NCBI GenBank assembly: GCA_029783825.1
Contig: JAREIK010005929.1
Span: forward strand, 124,001-188,000
Direction: 5' to 3'
Length of the DNA: 64,000 nucleotides
Source of the DNA: Sapria himalayana
Lineage: Eukaryota; Streptophyta; Magnoliopsida; Malpighiales; Rafflesiaceae
Shown: positions 41,001 through 52,200 of the stretch, piece after piece
Layout: each line of letters starts with the position of its first letter
Numbering within the stretch: position 1 is the stretch's first letter
Notes under the pieces: model-generated
Databases searched by the model: none
Seen by the model: the letters and a program-made list of their open reading frames with translations, nothing else
What the model was told of the DNA's origin: nothing
Program-made: the position numbers and the translations under genes

Positions 41001-42933
41001 CATAATTTATTTTGTAATTTATAATTCTATAATAATAAACTAATAAATAATTTAAATAATTATTTAAAATTATAATGAATACAAATAAAATTGAGATTTT
41101 TATTTATTATCAAGGATATACAGGTTTAATGGTTTAATTATTCAGGTGATTTGGGTTTAGGAGTTTAGTGATTTAAGTGTTTAGACCTTTAGTGATTTAT
41201 AGTTATTATCTAAAGAATTAAAAAACAAAAAATTTAATTTTTTGAATTTTTTTAAAATTTGAAGGTTGTAACCTTTGAAAATATAATAATTTTAATTTTT
41301 TTAAATGTGAATATAATATTTAGTTATAATAATCTTAATAATTATAAATAATGTAAACTAAATTTAAATAATTTTATTAATAGATATTGTAATAATGATC
41401 AATATATAAATTAATAAACAAGTATTAATGAGAATGATATAAATTAAAATATAATTGTAGGATCTAAAATAATTCAAAATCAAAATATGAAATATTACTA
41501 AATAATAATTATTTATTTTTAAAAATTTTGCTTCATTTTATAAGCACATATATTTCTTTGATGAAAAATAAATTATTGAAATTAAATCTGTCTCACTATT
41601 ACTTTAATTTGTAATTAATATTTCTATAAAAATAAATTGATAAATAATTAAAATGAATATTTAAAATTATAATGAATACTAATTAAAAATAGATATATGA
41701 TTTATTATTTAGGGTATACCAATTTAATGGTTATATTTTTTGTGGTTTTGGGGGTAAAGAGTTTATTGATTTATAAGTTTGCACATTTAGGTGTTTATAT
41801 GTTTTATTTAATCAATGAAATAACAAAATATATTACTAAATAATAATTATATGTTTTTAAATTTTTATGATTTTTATAAGCTTATTTATTTTTTTAAGAA
41901 AATATTTTTAATATATTATATTTTTAACACATAATTTATTTAATAATTAATATATATATATATAAATAAAAAACTAAACAATCAAAATGATTTTTTTAAA
42001 TTATAATGAAAACAAATAAAAATGAGATTTATTAATTATTATTTAGTGTATACCGGTTTAAAGTATTACCTATATAGGTGTATCGGGATTTTGTAGTTTA
42101 GTCATTTAACTATTTAGGCATTTAGTGGGGTATAGGTTTTATTTAAACAATGAAATAACAAAAAAAATCATTTTTTTTATTTTTTGACATTTTCAAATGT
42201 TATTATCTTTTAAAATATAATAATTTCAAAATTTTTTTTCAAAAGTGAATACTATATTTATTAATAATAATATTTATATTTATATATCATATAAATTCAA
42301 TATAAACCTTTTTATTGAAAAATAATCTAATAATCATCAAAAAATAAATTAATAATCTATATTTAATAAGATAGATACCAATTAAAATATAATTAAAAAA
42401 CCTAAAAGGATTCAGAAGTAAAGCAAAAAATATTACCATATAATAATTTTTTATTTTAAATTTTTTTTTCTTTTATAAAGTTTATTTATATTTTTTTGAT
42501 GAAAAATAATTTATATAAATTATATTTGTGTAACTTTTAATTTATTATATTATTATTATTTATATAAAAATAAACAAATAAATATTAAAATGAATATTTA
42601 AAATTATAATAAAAAAATGATATTTATTCTTTATTATTTAGGGTATACAGGTTTAATTTAAATTATATCTGTCTCACTAATAATTTATTTTGTAATTAAT
42701 ATTTCTAAAAAAATAAACTGTTAAATAATTAACATAAAAATTAAAAATTATACTGAATAAAAATTAAAATGAGATTTATGAATTATTATTAATGTATACC
42801 AGTTTAATGGTTTAAGTATTTATAGGTTTTGTTGTTTAGAAGTTTAGTGATTTATCTTTTTAAGCATTTAGTGGTTTATAGGTTTTATTTAAATAATGAA
42901 ATAACAAAAAAAATATTTTTGATATTTTTTCAC

Positions 42934-42961
42934 ATTTTCAAATGTTATAACATTTGAAAAT
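42934..42961. repeat. 28 bp palindrome with paired (compensatory) change
   Basis: The core reads TGTTATAACA and the full 28 bp is a perfect palindrome, the same paired variant as at 22807-22834 about 20 kb away. Confidence 0.95.
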
Positions 42962-43348
42962 GTAATAATTTTTAAATTTGTTTCAAATGTAAATATAATA
43001 TTAAGTTATGATAATCTTAATAATTATAAGTCATTAAAATTCAATATAAATAATTACATTGCTAGATATTATTATAATGAACAAAAAAATTTAATAAACT
43101 ATTATTAATAAGATAGATATTATTTATAATATATTTGCAAAATCTAAATTTATTCAAAATCAAAGTAAAATATATTACTAAATAATAATTTTTTTTATTG
43201 TTTTGCTTTTTTTATAAGTTTATATTTTTATTTTTAAAAATATATTATTTAAATTATATTTGTCTTACTCATAATTTATTTTGTAATTTATAATTATATA
43301 ATATTAAACTAATAAATAATTAAAATGAATATTTAAAATTATAATGAT

Positions 43349-43364
43349 CACTACAAGAAAAATC
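43349..43364 (+). repeat. CACTA left terminal inverted repeat
   Basis: CACTACAAGAAAAATC; the first 13 bases match the reverse complement of the right end exactly. Confidence 0.95.
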
Positions 43365-43370
43365 CTGATT

Positions 43371-43615
43371 TGCAACGGAAATTATTGCAACGGACATATC
43401 TATTGCAAAACAGTAACAGATTTACAACGGATTTATAATGAAACTATGATAAGTAAATTGCAACGGACTTGCAACAGACTTGCAACGAAAATTTGCAACG
43501 GATTCATTTCTATTGTAAAACATGGCGGGAAAAGTTGGCGCTATTCTTGGAGACGACATTAAACGGATTTGGCCATTACAAGTTTGTAACGGAATGATTT
43601 CGTTGCAAATGTGCA
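43371..43615. repeat. Left subterminal repeat region
   Basis: About seven copies of TTGCAACGGA or one-base variants (near 43371, 43384, 43421, 43457, 43468, 43480 and 43493), then an inverted CGTTGCAAATG near 43600. In CACTA elements such short subterminal repeats are bound by the element's DNA-binding protein (TNPA in En/Spm). Open frames here on both strands (43344-43562, 43422-43616) come from the repeats. Confidence 0.85.
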
Positions 43616-43775
43616 ACTGATTGACAACAAAATTACAGTTGTTGCAATTTCAAAATAGATTTGAAACATTTTTGCAATAGATTTATAAATTTCAAAGAAT
43701 TTTATCAAAGATAACTTAGAATTTTATTTATAATTGAAGGTAAATTATTAACTATCAACATTTATATAGAGGGGT

Positions 43776-43830
43776 CATTACAAGAAATTCACAATTTACC
43801 GATAGAGTTTATCGACGAATTAAATTCCGT
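43776..43830 (+). mobile_element. Possible nested end of another CACTA-like element
   Basis: CATTACAAGAAATTCACAAT resembles a CACTA terminus with one change (CATTACAAG for CACTACAAG). It is followed by a new set of words (TTTACCGATAGAG, TTTATCGACGAATT, TTCCGTTGG) unlike the TTGCAACGGA repeats of the host element. This suggests the start of a different, nested element or a solo end. No matching right end was found. Confidence 0.35.
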
Positions 43831-43971
43831 TGGTACTTATATTGTGTTTAATGATGTTTTTTAAGTTAACTTCTTTTTAGAAACATCATGGTATGTAATT
43901 GATAGAAAACTAATATAAGTAAAAATAATTTATTTTATTTTACTATCATGATTATTTTTTATTTTAGTATC

Positions 43972-45029
43972 TGTAGACCCCAAAAAAGCAGTTTTTATTT
44001 TTTTATTTTTTTTTATTTTTTTTTAATTTTTTAAATTTTTTTAATTTATTTTTTATTTTTTTATTTTTATTTTTTTTATTTTTTTATTATTGTTTTTTTA
44101 ATTTAGAGCTCAGCAAAACGTTAAAAAAACTAAAAATATAAAATAAAAAAAATGAGAAAAAGAGAAAAAAGGGGGAGAAACAGTTATTGGAAGGGGGCGT
44201 TTTTTTTGTTTTTTTAGAGGAGAGAAAGCATAAGGGGAAGTGGGCGGAGCCAAAAACGGATGGAGGATAAAAATATTAAAAAAAACCCGTGAGATGGAAG
44301 AAACAAAGGAGGAGAAATTTAAAGAGGGAAGAAGGATAGGATATCTAAAAAATTTGATGTCGATCGGACCATCAAATCGGAGCTGATCGATCTCAAATTT
44401 TGATATAACATTCTACTCAACACCAGAAACCACTGGATCTTCTCCGATCGAAATTTCAATGGTCGGAATTTCGTAGATCATAAGTTATTTTTTGGAGATT
44501 TTGAAATCGGTTTTAGCATTGGTAAGTTCGAGGTAAGATTTCGTTTTAATTCTTTAACCGTTAGATCCTTCTATATTTTGGATATGTTTGAAATAATACA
44601 TAGATCTAGGTCATGAACGGTGCGGATTATATTTGTAGATTCCATTTAAAAGTTATACTAGTTAGAACCAATAGTTGTTGATTTTGTTTCGATTTCGAAC
44701 GATTTTAGTGTAAGTTTTGTTCATTGTTTTTAACCGTCAGATCATTCTGAATTTTGGATATGTTTATGCTAAGACATAGATCTATATTATGAACGGTGCA
44801 TATTATATTTGTAGATTCCATTTAAAAGTTATACTAGTTAGAACCAATAGTTGTTGATTTTGTTTCGATTTCGATCTATTTTAGTGTAAGTTTTTGATCG
44901 TTGTTTTTAACCGTCAGATCGTTCTGAATCTTGGATATGTTTATGCTAAGACATAGATCTATATTATGAACGGTGCAGATTATATTTGTAGAACCATTTA
45001 AAAGTTATACTAGTTCTGAATTTTGGATA
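43972..45029. mobile_element. LTR-like segment replacing the 5' part of tnpD
   Basis: The segment starts with TGTAGACCCC, as many plant Ty3/gypsy LTRs do, followed by a T-rich run (about 43995-44100), a purine-rich stretch (about 44140-44340) and a section rich in GATCGGA-type words. It ends abruptly next to tnpD coding sequence at about 45030. No second LTR, primer-binding site or gag/pol was found, so it may be a solo or broken LTR. The assignment rests on style only. Confidence 0.35.
44575..45029. repeat. ~177 bp tandem repeat in the LTR-like segment
   Basis: The word ATTTTGGATATG or a close variant starts at 44575, 44751, 44928 and 45020. The first three are 176-177 bp apart, and the units share GAACGGTGC, TTAAAAGTTATACTAGTT and AACCGTCAGATC. 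The last unit is cut to about 92 bp, directly at the tnpD junction. Confidence 0.88.
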
Positions 45030-45030
45030 T

Positions 45031-46466
45031 GAAGCAAGGGTTGCAGGACCAGTCCAATACCGATGGATGTATCCATTTGAAAGGTATGCAATTTAATGTT
45101 ATACAACTACATTTACTATCAACGAATCATTATATGATATTGGTATTTATAAACTTATTGCTTGGATTGCTAGGTATTTTCGGAAGTTAAAACACAATGT
45201 AAGGAATAAGGCCAAAGTGGAAGGATCCATATGCAACGCATATTTAGTTGAAGAAGCTTCAGCTTTTTGTGAGCATTATTTCAATCCAACACTCCATACA
45301 AGGCATCGAAGGATGCCTCGTAATGTTGAGTTCCATACTAGAGAAGGAAATGATTTCGATGGGAACTTATCAATATTCACCCATCCCGGTAGACCTTTTG
45401 GAAGACATACAACACGAATGCTAAGTGAACAAGAGATAAATATCGCACATCAGTATGTCTTGTTGAACTACATTGAAGTTAAACCCTATATTGAGTATGC
45501 ATCTTAACTCAACTATTGCACTAATGATGCAACTTTCTAATTCGACTAATCAATGTTTTATTAACAGAATATTCATTATTGAGTTACGGAAAAATGAGCC
45601 ATACATTAATGATGCAACTGTTGATGCTAGACTCGATGAATTTTTCCTAGCATGGTTCAAGACTTATGTAAGTTCTTTATTGTTTTAGTTAGTTTATGGT
45701 AAAATGTCTTTTAACACACTCTTATTAACAGGCACGTGACAATGTTGAAAACATATATCTTAAAGCTCTAGCAGATGGACCGCTTCAAACAGTTAACTGT
45801 TATAATGGATATAATGTGAATGGTTTTCGTTTTCACACATTTCAACGGGGTACTTCTAGATTTTCAAAAAATAGTGGTGTGTGCGTTAAAGGTACTAATT
45901 ACACGATTGATGAAACTGACTACTACGGTCAATTGCAAGAAGTCGTGGAATTAGAGTACCCAGGATGGCCCATTAAGAGGACTGTTTTATTTAAGTGTGA
46001 GTGGTTTGACACTACACCAAATGTTGGGACGAGGATCCACAAGCAATACAAATTAGTGGATGTAAATCATACAAGAAGATATGCACAAGATGAACCATTT
46101 GTTTTAGCAATGCAAGCACAACAAATGTATTATTGCACATATATAAGCTTAAAACATGATACTAGATCATGGTGGGCTGTTTGTAAAATCAAGGCTAGAG
46201 GGTTGATTGAGATGCCTGCAGAGCCAGAAATTACCCCACAAGATCCATTTCAAGAGGAAACAAATGATGTGGATGAAATTAGTTTACCGGTAGAAAATGA
46301 TACTATTTTGCTTAATGATCCGATAGGTGAAATGTTAGATATCGATGTAACTGAAAGACTTTCTCAACATGATGAAGATGAAGAAGAATATGATGAAGAT
46401 GAAGAAGAAGAATGGAACGATTTAAACAGTGATGAAAATTTGGTTGGTAATTTGATTGTTGTATAA
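45031..46466 (+). pseudogene. tnpD: CACTA transposase tnpD, C-terminal remnant (DUF4218/DUF4216-type)
   Basis: Four exons join in frame with GT-AG introns: 45031-45083, 45174-45494, 45568-45667 and 45732-46466. The first holds GPVQYRWMYPFER and the second VEEASAFCEHYF, both typical of the DUF4218 region of plant CACTA TNPD proteins. The third has ELRKNEPYIND. The fourth holds the DUF4216-type stretch (VNGFRFHT near its start, then VLFKCEWFDT and, about 130 residues in, WWAVCKIKAR) and an acidic tail rich in D and E before the stop. In an intact TNPD these follow the zinc-finger and DDE-type catalytic domain; none of that is present, and the frame begins straight after the LTR-like repeat. Intact genes of this type are usually well over 2 kb of coding sequence. 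The product would be catalytically dead. Exon borders are my reading of frame and splice sites, not transcript data. Confidence 0.85.
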
Positions 46467-46520
46467 CTATTTAATTAGCAATTAATATATATTGTATTAT
46501 GTTCTTATTCTCATACAGAT

Positions 46521-48287
46521 ATGGGTCGAGGAGTAGGACGAGGATCTAGGATAAGGGGTAGAGGACGTGGTAGGAATGTGGTTTCCTCTCGTTGTGCCCT
46601 AGTAGATTCTGAATCATTAGAGGGATCTCCTACCACACATACATCTGCACCAGGTGCCGTCATCCATGATACTACTAGCCCTACCTTGCAGACACCAGGT
46701 GATCGTGCATCATCATCTACACCACCACCTATAGAAGATTCAATACCACAAGTAGCATCACTACAGAGTTCAGCATTACCACTACCCATTAGTTCTGTCT
46801 CTCATCCTACCATTATACTTACTGATGGAGAGTATGTTTTCCTTTTTAAACTATATCATTTGAATTTTTTTATGTTGACCACATGAAGTTGAATGACTGC
46901 ATTGATTAACTTTGTATGTTTACTTGTAGGATACACATCACAGAGAATATATCTAGAATTATCACTAATATCTTCAAGGAGCGTTTGCATGTGATGGGTT
47001 ATAATTGGAAGATGGTGCCTCATGATATCAACGATTTCTATTGGCAAGAGTTTCAAGTATGAATTGGGTCTAAGATATATTTTATTTTATTTTATTTATC
47101 TATATATTGATCAATAACAAATGTTGTTTCACTTTGGTCTTGCTTTTTTTTAATGTTTTTTTATAATGTGGATAAGGTGGAATTGGAATGTGAATAAATT
47201 CAAGAAAACTGACAACATTAAAAAGTTTCACATATCATATACAATAAGACTATTTTTTTTCTTTCACAGATTTTCATTTTTGACATTATTTCAATTGCAG
47301 AAACATTATCAGTGGGATCCTTCACTAGATGCTCAAGTTAAGGTTGCATGGCATAAAAAGGCTTCACGACGTTATAGCAATGATGTTAGTCGATGGAAAG
47401 ATCATAGAGAACGATCGAGTTTCAACTCAAAGAGTATTTGGGAAGCTTGGCAACGTTATTGGCAGTCACCAGAATTTCAGAAAAAGTCTGCCCAATGATT
47501 TATGAATAGGATGAGTGAGACTAGAGCTGAGGGTGCAAGACCTTCGTGCCATACCGGTGGTTCCTTATCTCATAGGGAGCATGCTAAACATTTGGTACGC
47601 ATATTGATAAATATTTGGATTTTATTTTATTCTTTTAACTACTTATTTTAATATATGATACTTTTTAATTTTAGGCGGTCAAGTTAAAGCGTCCACCTCT
47701 TCCACATGAGCTCCTAGAACAAACTCATAAGAGGAAGGTAGATAATCAATTTGTTGATCGGAAGTCTAAGGATATCTATGTAAGTGCAAACTTTTTCGTC
47801 GATTTGTTTATAATTTTTGTTTATAGAAAAATATATTACTAATGTTTATATATTTCAGGATCGTGTAGTTGCAAGGTATGAGACTGAGACCGCAACTGTA
47901 AGAAATGATGCATCTTCATCTCAATCAGTTGATGCAACTCAAATCTATCTAGATGAGGTTGGGGGAGTCAAGAAGAAACGAGTATATGGCCTTGGATCGA
48001 TGGGATATGTATGCCTACGATCTCAGGCATCATCCAATTCTATTAATATGCCTTCAACTATTCAACCAGTTCAAGAATCTCAGACACATGCACAAGAAGA
48101 TAGTCAAATCCAGGTTTTGGAAAAGGAGATGAGTGTGATGCGTGAGCAAATGATGCAGCAGCAGAGGGAGCATTTACAGACTGTGCAAAGTCTCACTACA
48201 GCTTTTCATACACATATTTCAGAGCTTATTAGGGGTCTGCCTATTCCACCAGCCATTGCTCCAGAGTCAGATGTACCTTCTACATGA
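46521..48287 (+). pseudogene. CACTA second gene, Transposase_24 (Ptta/En/Spm) type, with in-frame stop
   Basis: Five exons join in frame: 46521-46831, 46930-47056, 47301-47594, 47675-47779 and 47859-48287, totalling 1,266 bases. The start ATG opens an Arg/Gly-rich stretch (MGRGVGRGSRIRGRGRGR), followed by a Ser/Thr/Pro-rich linker. Exons 2 and 3 carry the Transposase_24 signature (WKMVPHDINDFYWQEF, then WEAWQRYWQSPEFQKKS) and CHTGGS. The last exon has a predicted coiled coil (VLEKEMSVMREQMMQQQREH). Proteins of this kind are thought to play the DNA-binding role of TNPA at the subterminal repeats. A TGA at 47496-47498 interrupts exon 3 between KKSAQ and FMNRMSE, while the frame beyond it stays open and well matched to the family. 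It is either a fresh nonsense mutation or, less likely, a read error or small intron. Confidence 0.85.
47496..47498 (+). other. In-frame TGA in the Transposase_24-type gene
   Basis: It follows AAGTCTGCCCAA and precedes TTTATGAATAGG in the same frame. A single base change would account for it. No frameshift is needed downstream. Confidence 0.8.
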
Positions 48288-48529
48288 AGGATCCCACTGA
48301 TTGTTAAGACGTTTTAATTATTAAACTGTTGCACAAGGGAACTATAAACTTAAATTTTGGTTGAATATGATATATGAAACTATTAACTATTAGTTATCAA
48401 CAAATTTTTGTTGCATTTTTTATTATGGTATAGAAAATTTTGAAATTGGTACAAGAAATTTTAAATAATATAGGAAATTTTGGAAATTTACAAATTTAAC
48501 AAAAATTAATGAAAATTGGAAAAAAATAA

Positions 48530-49185
48530 TTGCAACGGATTTTGCAATGGATTTTGCAACGGCTATTCTATTGCAACTAAGTAAAGTTTATAAAGAAAAT
48601 ATTTGTTGCAATGCTGTTGCGAATTTGCAATGGAATTGCAATAGAATTACAACAACATATTTTGCAACGACTCATAGTGGTTGCAAATCTGTTGCAAAGT
48701 TGCAACGGAATTGCAACAGAAATGCAATGGTTAGTAATGAAACAGTTGCTAATATGTTGCAAATTGGCAACGGAATTACAATAGAATTACAACAACATAT
48801 TTTGCAACGACTCGTAGTGGTTGCAAATCTGTTGCAAAGGTGCAACGGAATGACTAACAGAAATTGTAGTGGTTAGTAATGAAACAGTTGCTCATCTGTT
48901 GCAAATTTGCAACGGAATGGCAACAACTTTAGTTTATTCATTGTCTTTTGATTTTTGTGATTTAGCAACTGAATTAGCAACAGATGTGAAATTCATTGCA
49001 ATAAAACAACGGAATCATTCCGTTGCAAATCCGTTGGTCTTTTGCAACCGAATGCCAAAGTTTGCAAAATTGCATCAAGGTTTTTTGCAACAGAACACTT
49101 ATGTTGAAAATCTGTTGCTAATAGAGATTTGCAACGGATTTTTATGGGTTTGCAACTGATTTGCAATGGAAAAATCCATTGCAAA
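48530..49185. repeat. Right subterminal repeat region
   Basis: Dense TTGCAACGGA-like words in both orientations (for example ATTGCAACGGATTTTGCAAT at about 48530 and CCGTTGCAAATCCGTTGG at about 49020), interleaved with TTGCAACAACATATTTTGCA-type spacers, some duplicated (about 48640-48680 and 48775-48815). It is longer than the left subterminal region. Open frames at 48547-48876, 48577-48762, 48869-49159 and 48993-49214 arise from these repeats. The 240 bases before it (48288-48529) hold only AT-rich sequence after the gene's stop. Confidence 0.85.
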
Positions 49186-49190
49186 ACTGT

Positions 49191-49205
49191 GATTTTCTTG
49201 TAGTG
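49191..49205 (-). repeat. CACTA right terminal inverted repeat
   Basis: GATTTTCTTGTAGTG, the reverse complement of CACTACAAGAAAATC. The satellite resumes at TGAATACAAAT. Confidence 0.95.
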
Positions 49206-52200
49206 TGAATACAAATAAAATTGGGATTTATTATTTATTATTCAGGATATACTGATTTAATGATTTAAGTATTTAGGTTTTTTTTCGTATAGGAGTTTAG
49301 TTATTTAATTGTTTAGACCTTTAGTGATTTATAGTTTTTATTTAAAGAATGAAAAAACAAAAAATTTAAATTTTTTTATTTTTTATTTTTTTTTATTTTT
49401 TTTTAATTTGTGAAGGTTATAACCTTTGAAAATATAATAATTTTTAATTTTTTTTTGAAAAGTAAATACAATATGAAGTTAATAATCATAATTATTAAAT
49501 ATCATATAAATTCAATATAAATTATTTTATTAGTATAGATTATAATAATGATCATAAAAAAATAATAAACAATTATTAATAAGAAAAATATAATTTAAAA
49601 TATATTTGCAAAACATAAAATGTTTCAAAATCAAAGTGAAATATTTTAGTAAATATTAATTTTAAATTTTTAAATTTTTGTATCCATTTATATGCTTATA
49701 TATTTTTTGATGAAAAATAAATTTTTAAAATTATATTTCTCAGTAATAATTTATTTTTTAATTTATATTTCTATAAATATAAACTAATAAATAATTAAGA
49801 TGTATGTTTAAAATTATAATGAATACTCATAAAAATGAGATTTATTATTTATTATATATAGTATACCGGTTTAATGGTTAAATTATTTAGGGGTTTTGTC
49901 GTTTAGAAGTTTAGTAATTTATGTTTTTAGGTATTTAGTGGTTTATAAATTTTATCTATATAATAAAAATAAAAAAAAATTTTTTTTGATTTTTTCTAAT
50001 TTTCAAAGTTTATAATCTTTGAAAAGAAAATAATTTTTTAAATTTTTTAAAATGTGAATACCATGTATACTTATATTAATCTTACTAATTAGATATCTTA
50101 TAAATTAAATATAAACAATTTTAATGATAGATATTATAATAATGATCAGAAATTAAATTAACAAACTATAATAAAAAATCTAAATATTAATTAAAATATA
50201 TTTACATAACACCAAATGATTCAAAATCAAATCAAAATATATTACTAAATAATAATATTTAATTTTTAAAATTTTCCTTCTTTTTTTAAGATTATATTTT
50301 TTTTGATAAAATATAAATTTTTAAATATTATTTGTCTAATTTTAAATTTATTTTGAATTAATTTTTCTAAAAAATTAAACTATAAATAATTAAAATGAAT
50401 ATTTAAAATTATAATAAATAGAAATATAAATGAGATTTTTTATTTAATAAATAGAATATAGCTATTAAAATGTTAATGTATTTAGGGGTTTCGGGGTCTA
50501 TGAGCTTACTGATTTAAGTAAGTAATCATTTAATGATCTATAGGTTTTATTTAAAAAATGAAATAACAAAAATTTATTTTTATTATTTTTTCACATTTTT
50601 TAAGGTTATAACTTTTGAAAATATAATAATTTTTAAATTTTTTTCAAAAGTGAATACAATATTTATTTATAAAAATCATAATAATTATATATCATATAAA
50701 TTCAATATAAACAATTTTATAGATAGATATTCTAATAATTATCAAAAAATTAATTAAAAATCTATTATGAATAAGATTTATATTACTTAAAATATAATAT
50801 CAAAACCTAAAATGATTCAAAAGCAAAGCAAAATATATTACTAAATAATAATTATTTGTTTTTAAATTTTTATTCTTTTTATAAGCTAATCTATTTTTTG
50901 ATGAAAAATAATTTTTATAAATTATATTTTTAACACATAATTTATTTTATAATTAATACAGATATACAAATAAAAAACTAAAGATCAAAATGATTTTTTT
51001 AAATTATAATGAAAACAAATAAAAATGCGATTTATTAATTATTATTTAGTGTATACTGGTTTAAAGGAGTATCTATATATGTGTATCAAGATTTTGTAGT
51101 TTATTGATTCAAGTGTTTAGGCATTTAGTGGTGTATAGGTTTTATTTAAACAATGAAATATAAAAATATATATTTTTTTATTTTTTAACATGTTCAAAGG
51201 TTATAATCTTTGAAAATATAAAAATTTTAAAACTTTTTTCAAAAATGAATACAATATTTAGTTATAATAATTATTAAATTTATATCTCATATAAATTTAA
51301 TATAAATATCTTGATTGATAAATATTCGAAAAATGATCAAAAAATAAATTAATAATCTATTATTAATAAGATATATATCATTTAAAATATAATTACAAAT
51401 ATTAATATGATTTAGAAGCTAAGCAAAATATATTACTAATAATAATTTTTTGTTTTGAAATTTGTTTTTAAAAATTTATCTATATTTTTTTTTGATGAAA
51501 AATAATTTAAATAAATTAGATTAACTTAACTCATAATTTATTTTGTAATTAATATTTTCTATAAAAATATAGAAATAAATAATTAAAATGAATATTTAAA
51601 ATTAAAATAAAAAAAATTAGTTTTATTATTTAGGGTATACCGATTTATTTTAAATTAGATCTATCTAACTAATAATTTATTTTGTAATTAATATTTATAT
51701 AAAAATAAATTGATAAATAATTAAAATAAAAATTTAAAATTAAACTGAATAAAAATTAAAATGAAATTTATTATTTATTATTAATGTATACCAGTTTAAT
51801 TGTTTAAGTTTTTAGAGGTTTTGTCATTTAGGAGTTTAGCGATTTATGTTTTTAGGGATTTAATGGTTTATAGGTTTTATTTCAACAATAAAATAACAAA
51901 AAAAAATTTGTAATTTTTTCTTATTTTCATAGGTCATACATATGAAAATATAATAATATTTATCATTTTTTGAAATGTGAATATAATATTTAGTTATAAT
52001 AATATTAATAAACATATATCATATAAATTCAATATAAACAATTTTATTGAAAGATATTATAATAATGATTAAAAATAAAATTAATAAACTATTAATAATA
52101 AGATAGATATTCATTAAAAAATATTTACAAAACCCAAATTTATTCAAAATTAAAGTAAAATATATTAGTTAATAATAATTTTTAATTTTTAAATTTTTAC

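Larger units (their letters stand above)
33909..43348 (+). repeat. AT-rich ~595 bp satellite, block 4
   Basis: About sixteen monomers. From 33909 to about 39700 they match block 2 in order, including the shortened monomer with TTATATATTATTTATAAATA at about 34800 and composite units at about 35450 and 38510. After about 39700 the match to block 2 is lost. A composite unit occurs near 39850, and a monomer is shortened at about 41826, where AATAACAAA joins straight to ATATATTACTAAATAATAAT. The minus-strand frame 35647-35952 and plus-strand frame 37972-38199 are satellite frames. Confidence 0.93.
43349..49205 (+). mobile_element. CACTA (En/Spm) DNA transposon, defective
   Basis: A 5,857 bp element bounded by the classic CACTA terminal inverted repeat: CACTACAAGAAAAATC at the left and GATTTTCTTGTAGTG at the right, with 13 bp identical and one A more on the left. 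The direct repeat TGA (43345-43347 and 49206-49208) fits the 3 bp target duplication of this superfamily, with one extra T (43348) at the left edge. The flanking satellite rejoins in phase (AATGA / ATACAAATAAAATTG). Subterminal TTGCAACGGA repeats crowd both ends. Inside lie an LTR-like segment, a 5'-deleted tnpD and a five-exon second gene with a stop codon. Both genes read left to right. It has terminal sites that a related active element might use but no intact transposase. Confidence 0.95.

Noticed and set aside
43344..43616. Overlapping frames on both strands at the CACTA left end, and similar ones at 48547-49214
   Set aside because: They are produced by the TTGCAACGGA subterminal repeats.
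46511..46789. Minus-strand frames over the second CACTA gene (46511-46789, 46856-47056)
   Set aside because: Shadows of well-supported plus-strand exons with family motifs and splice sites.
47166..47300. Upstream extension of the frame that contains exon 3 of the second CACTA gene
   Set aside because: It is T-rich, ends in a strong acceptor (TTTCAATTGCAG) and has no family similarity, so it is intron.
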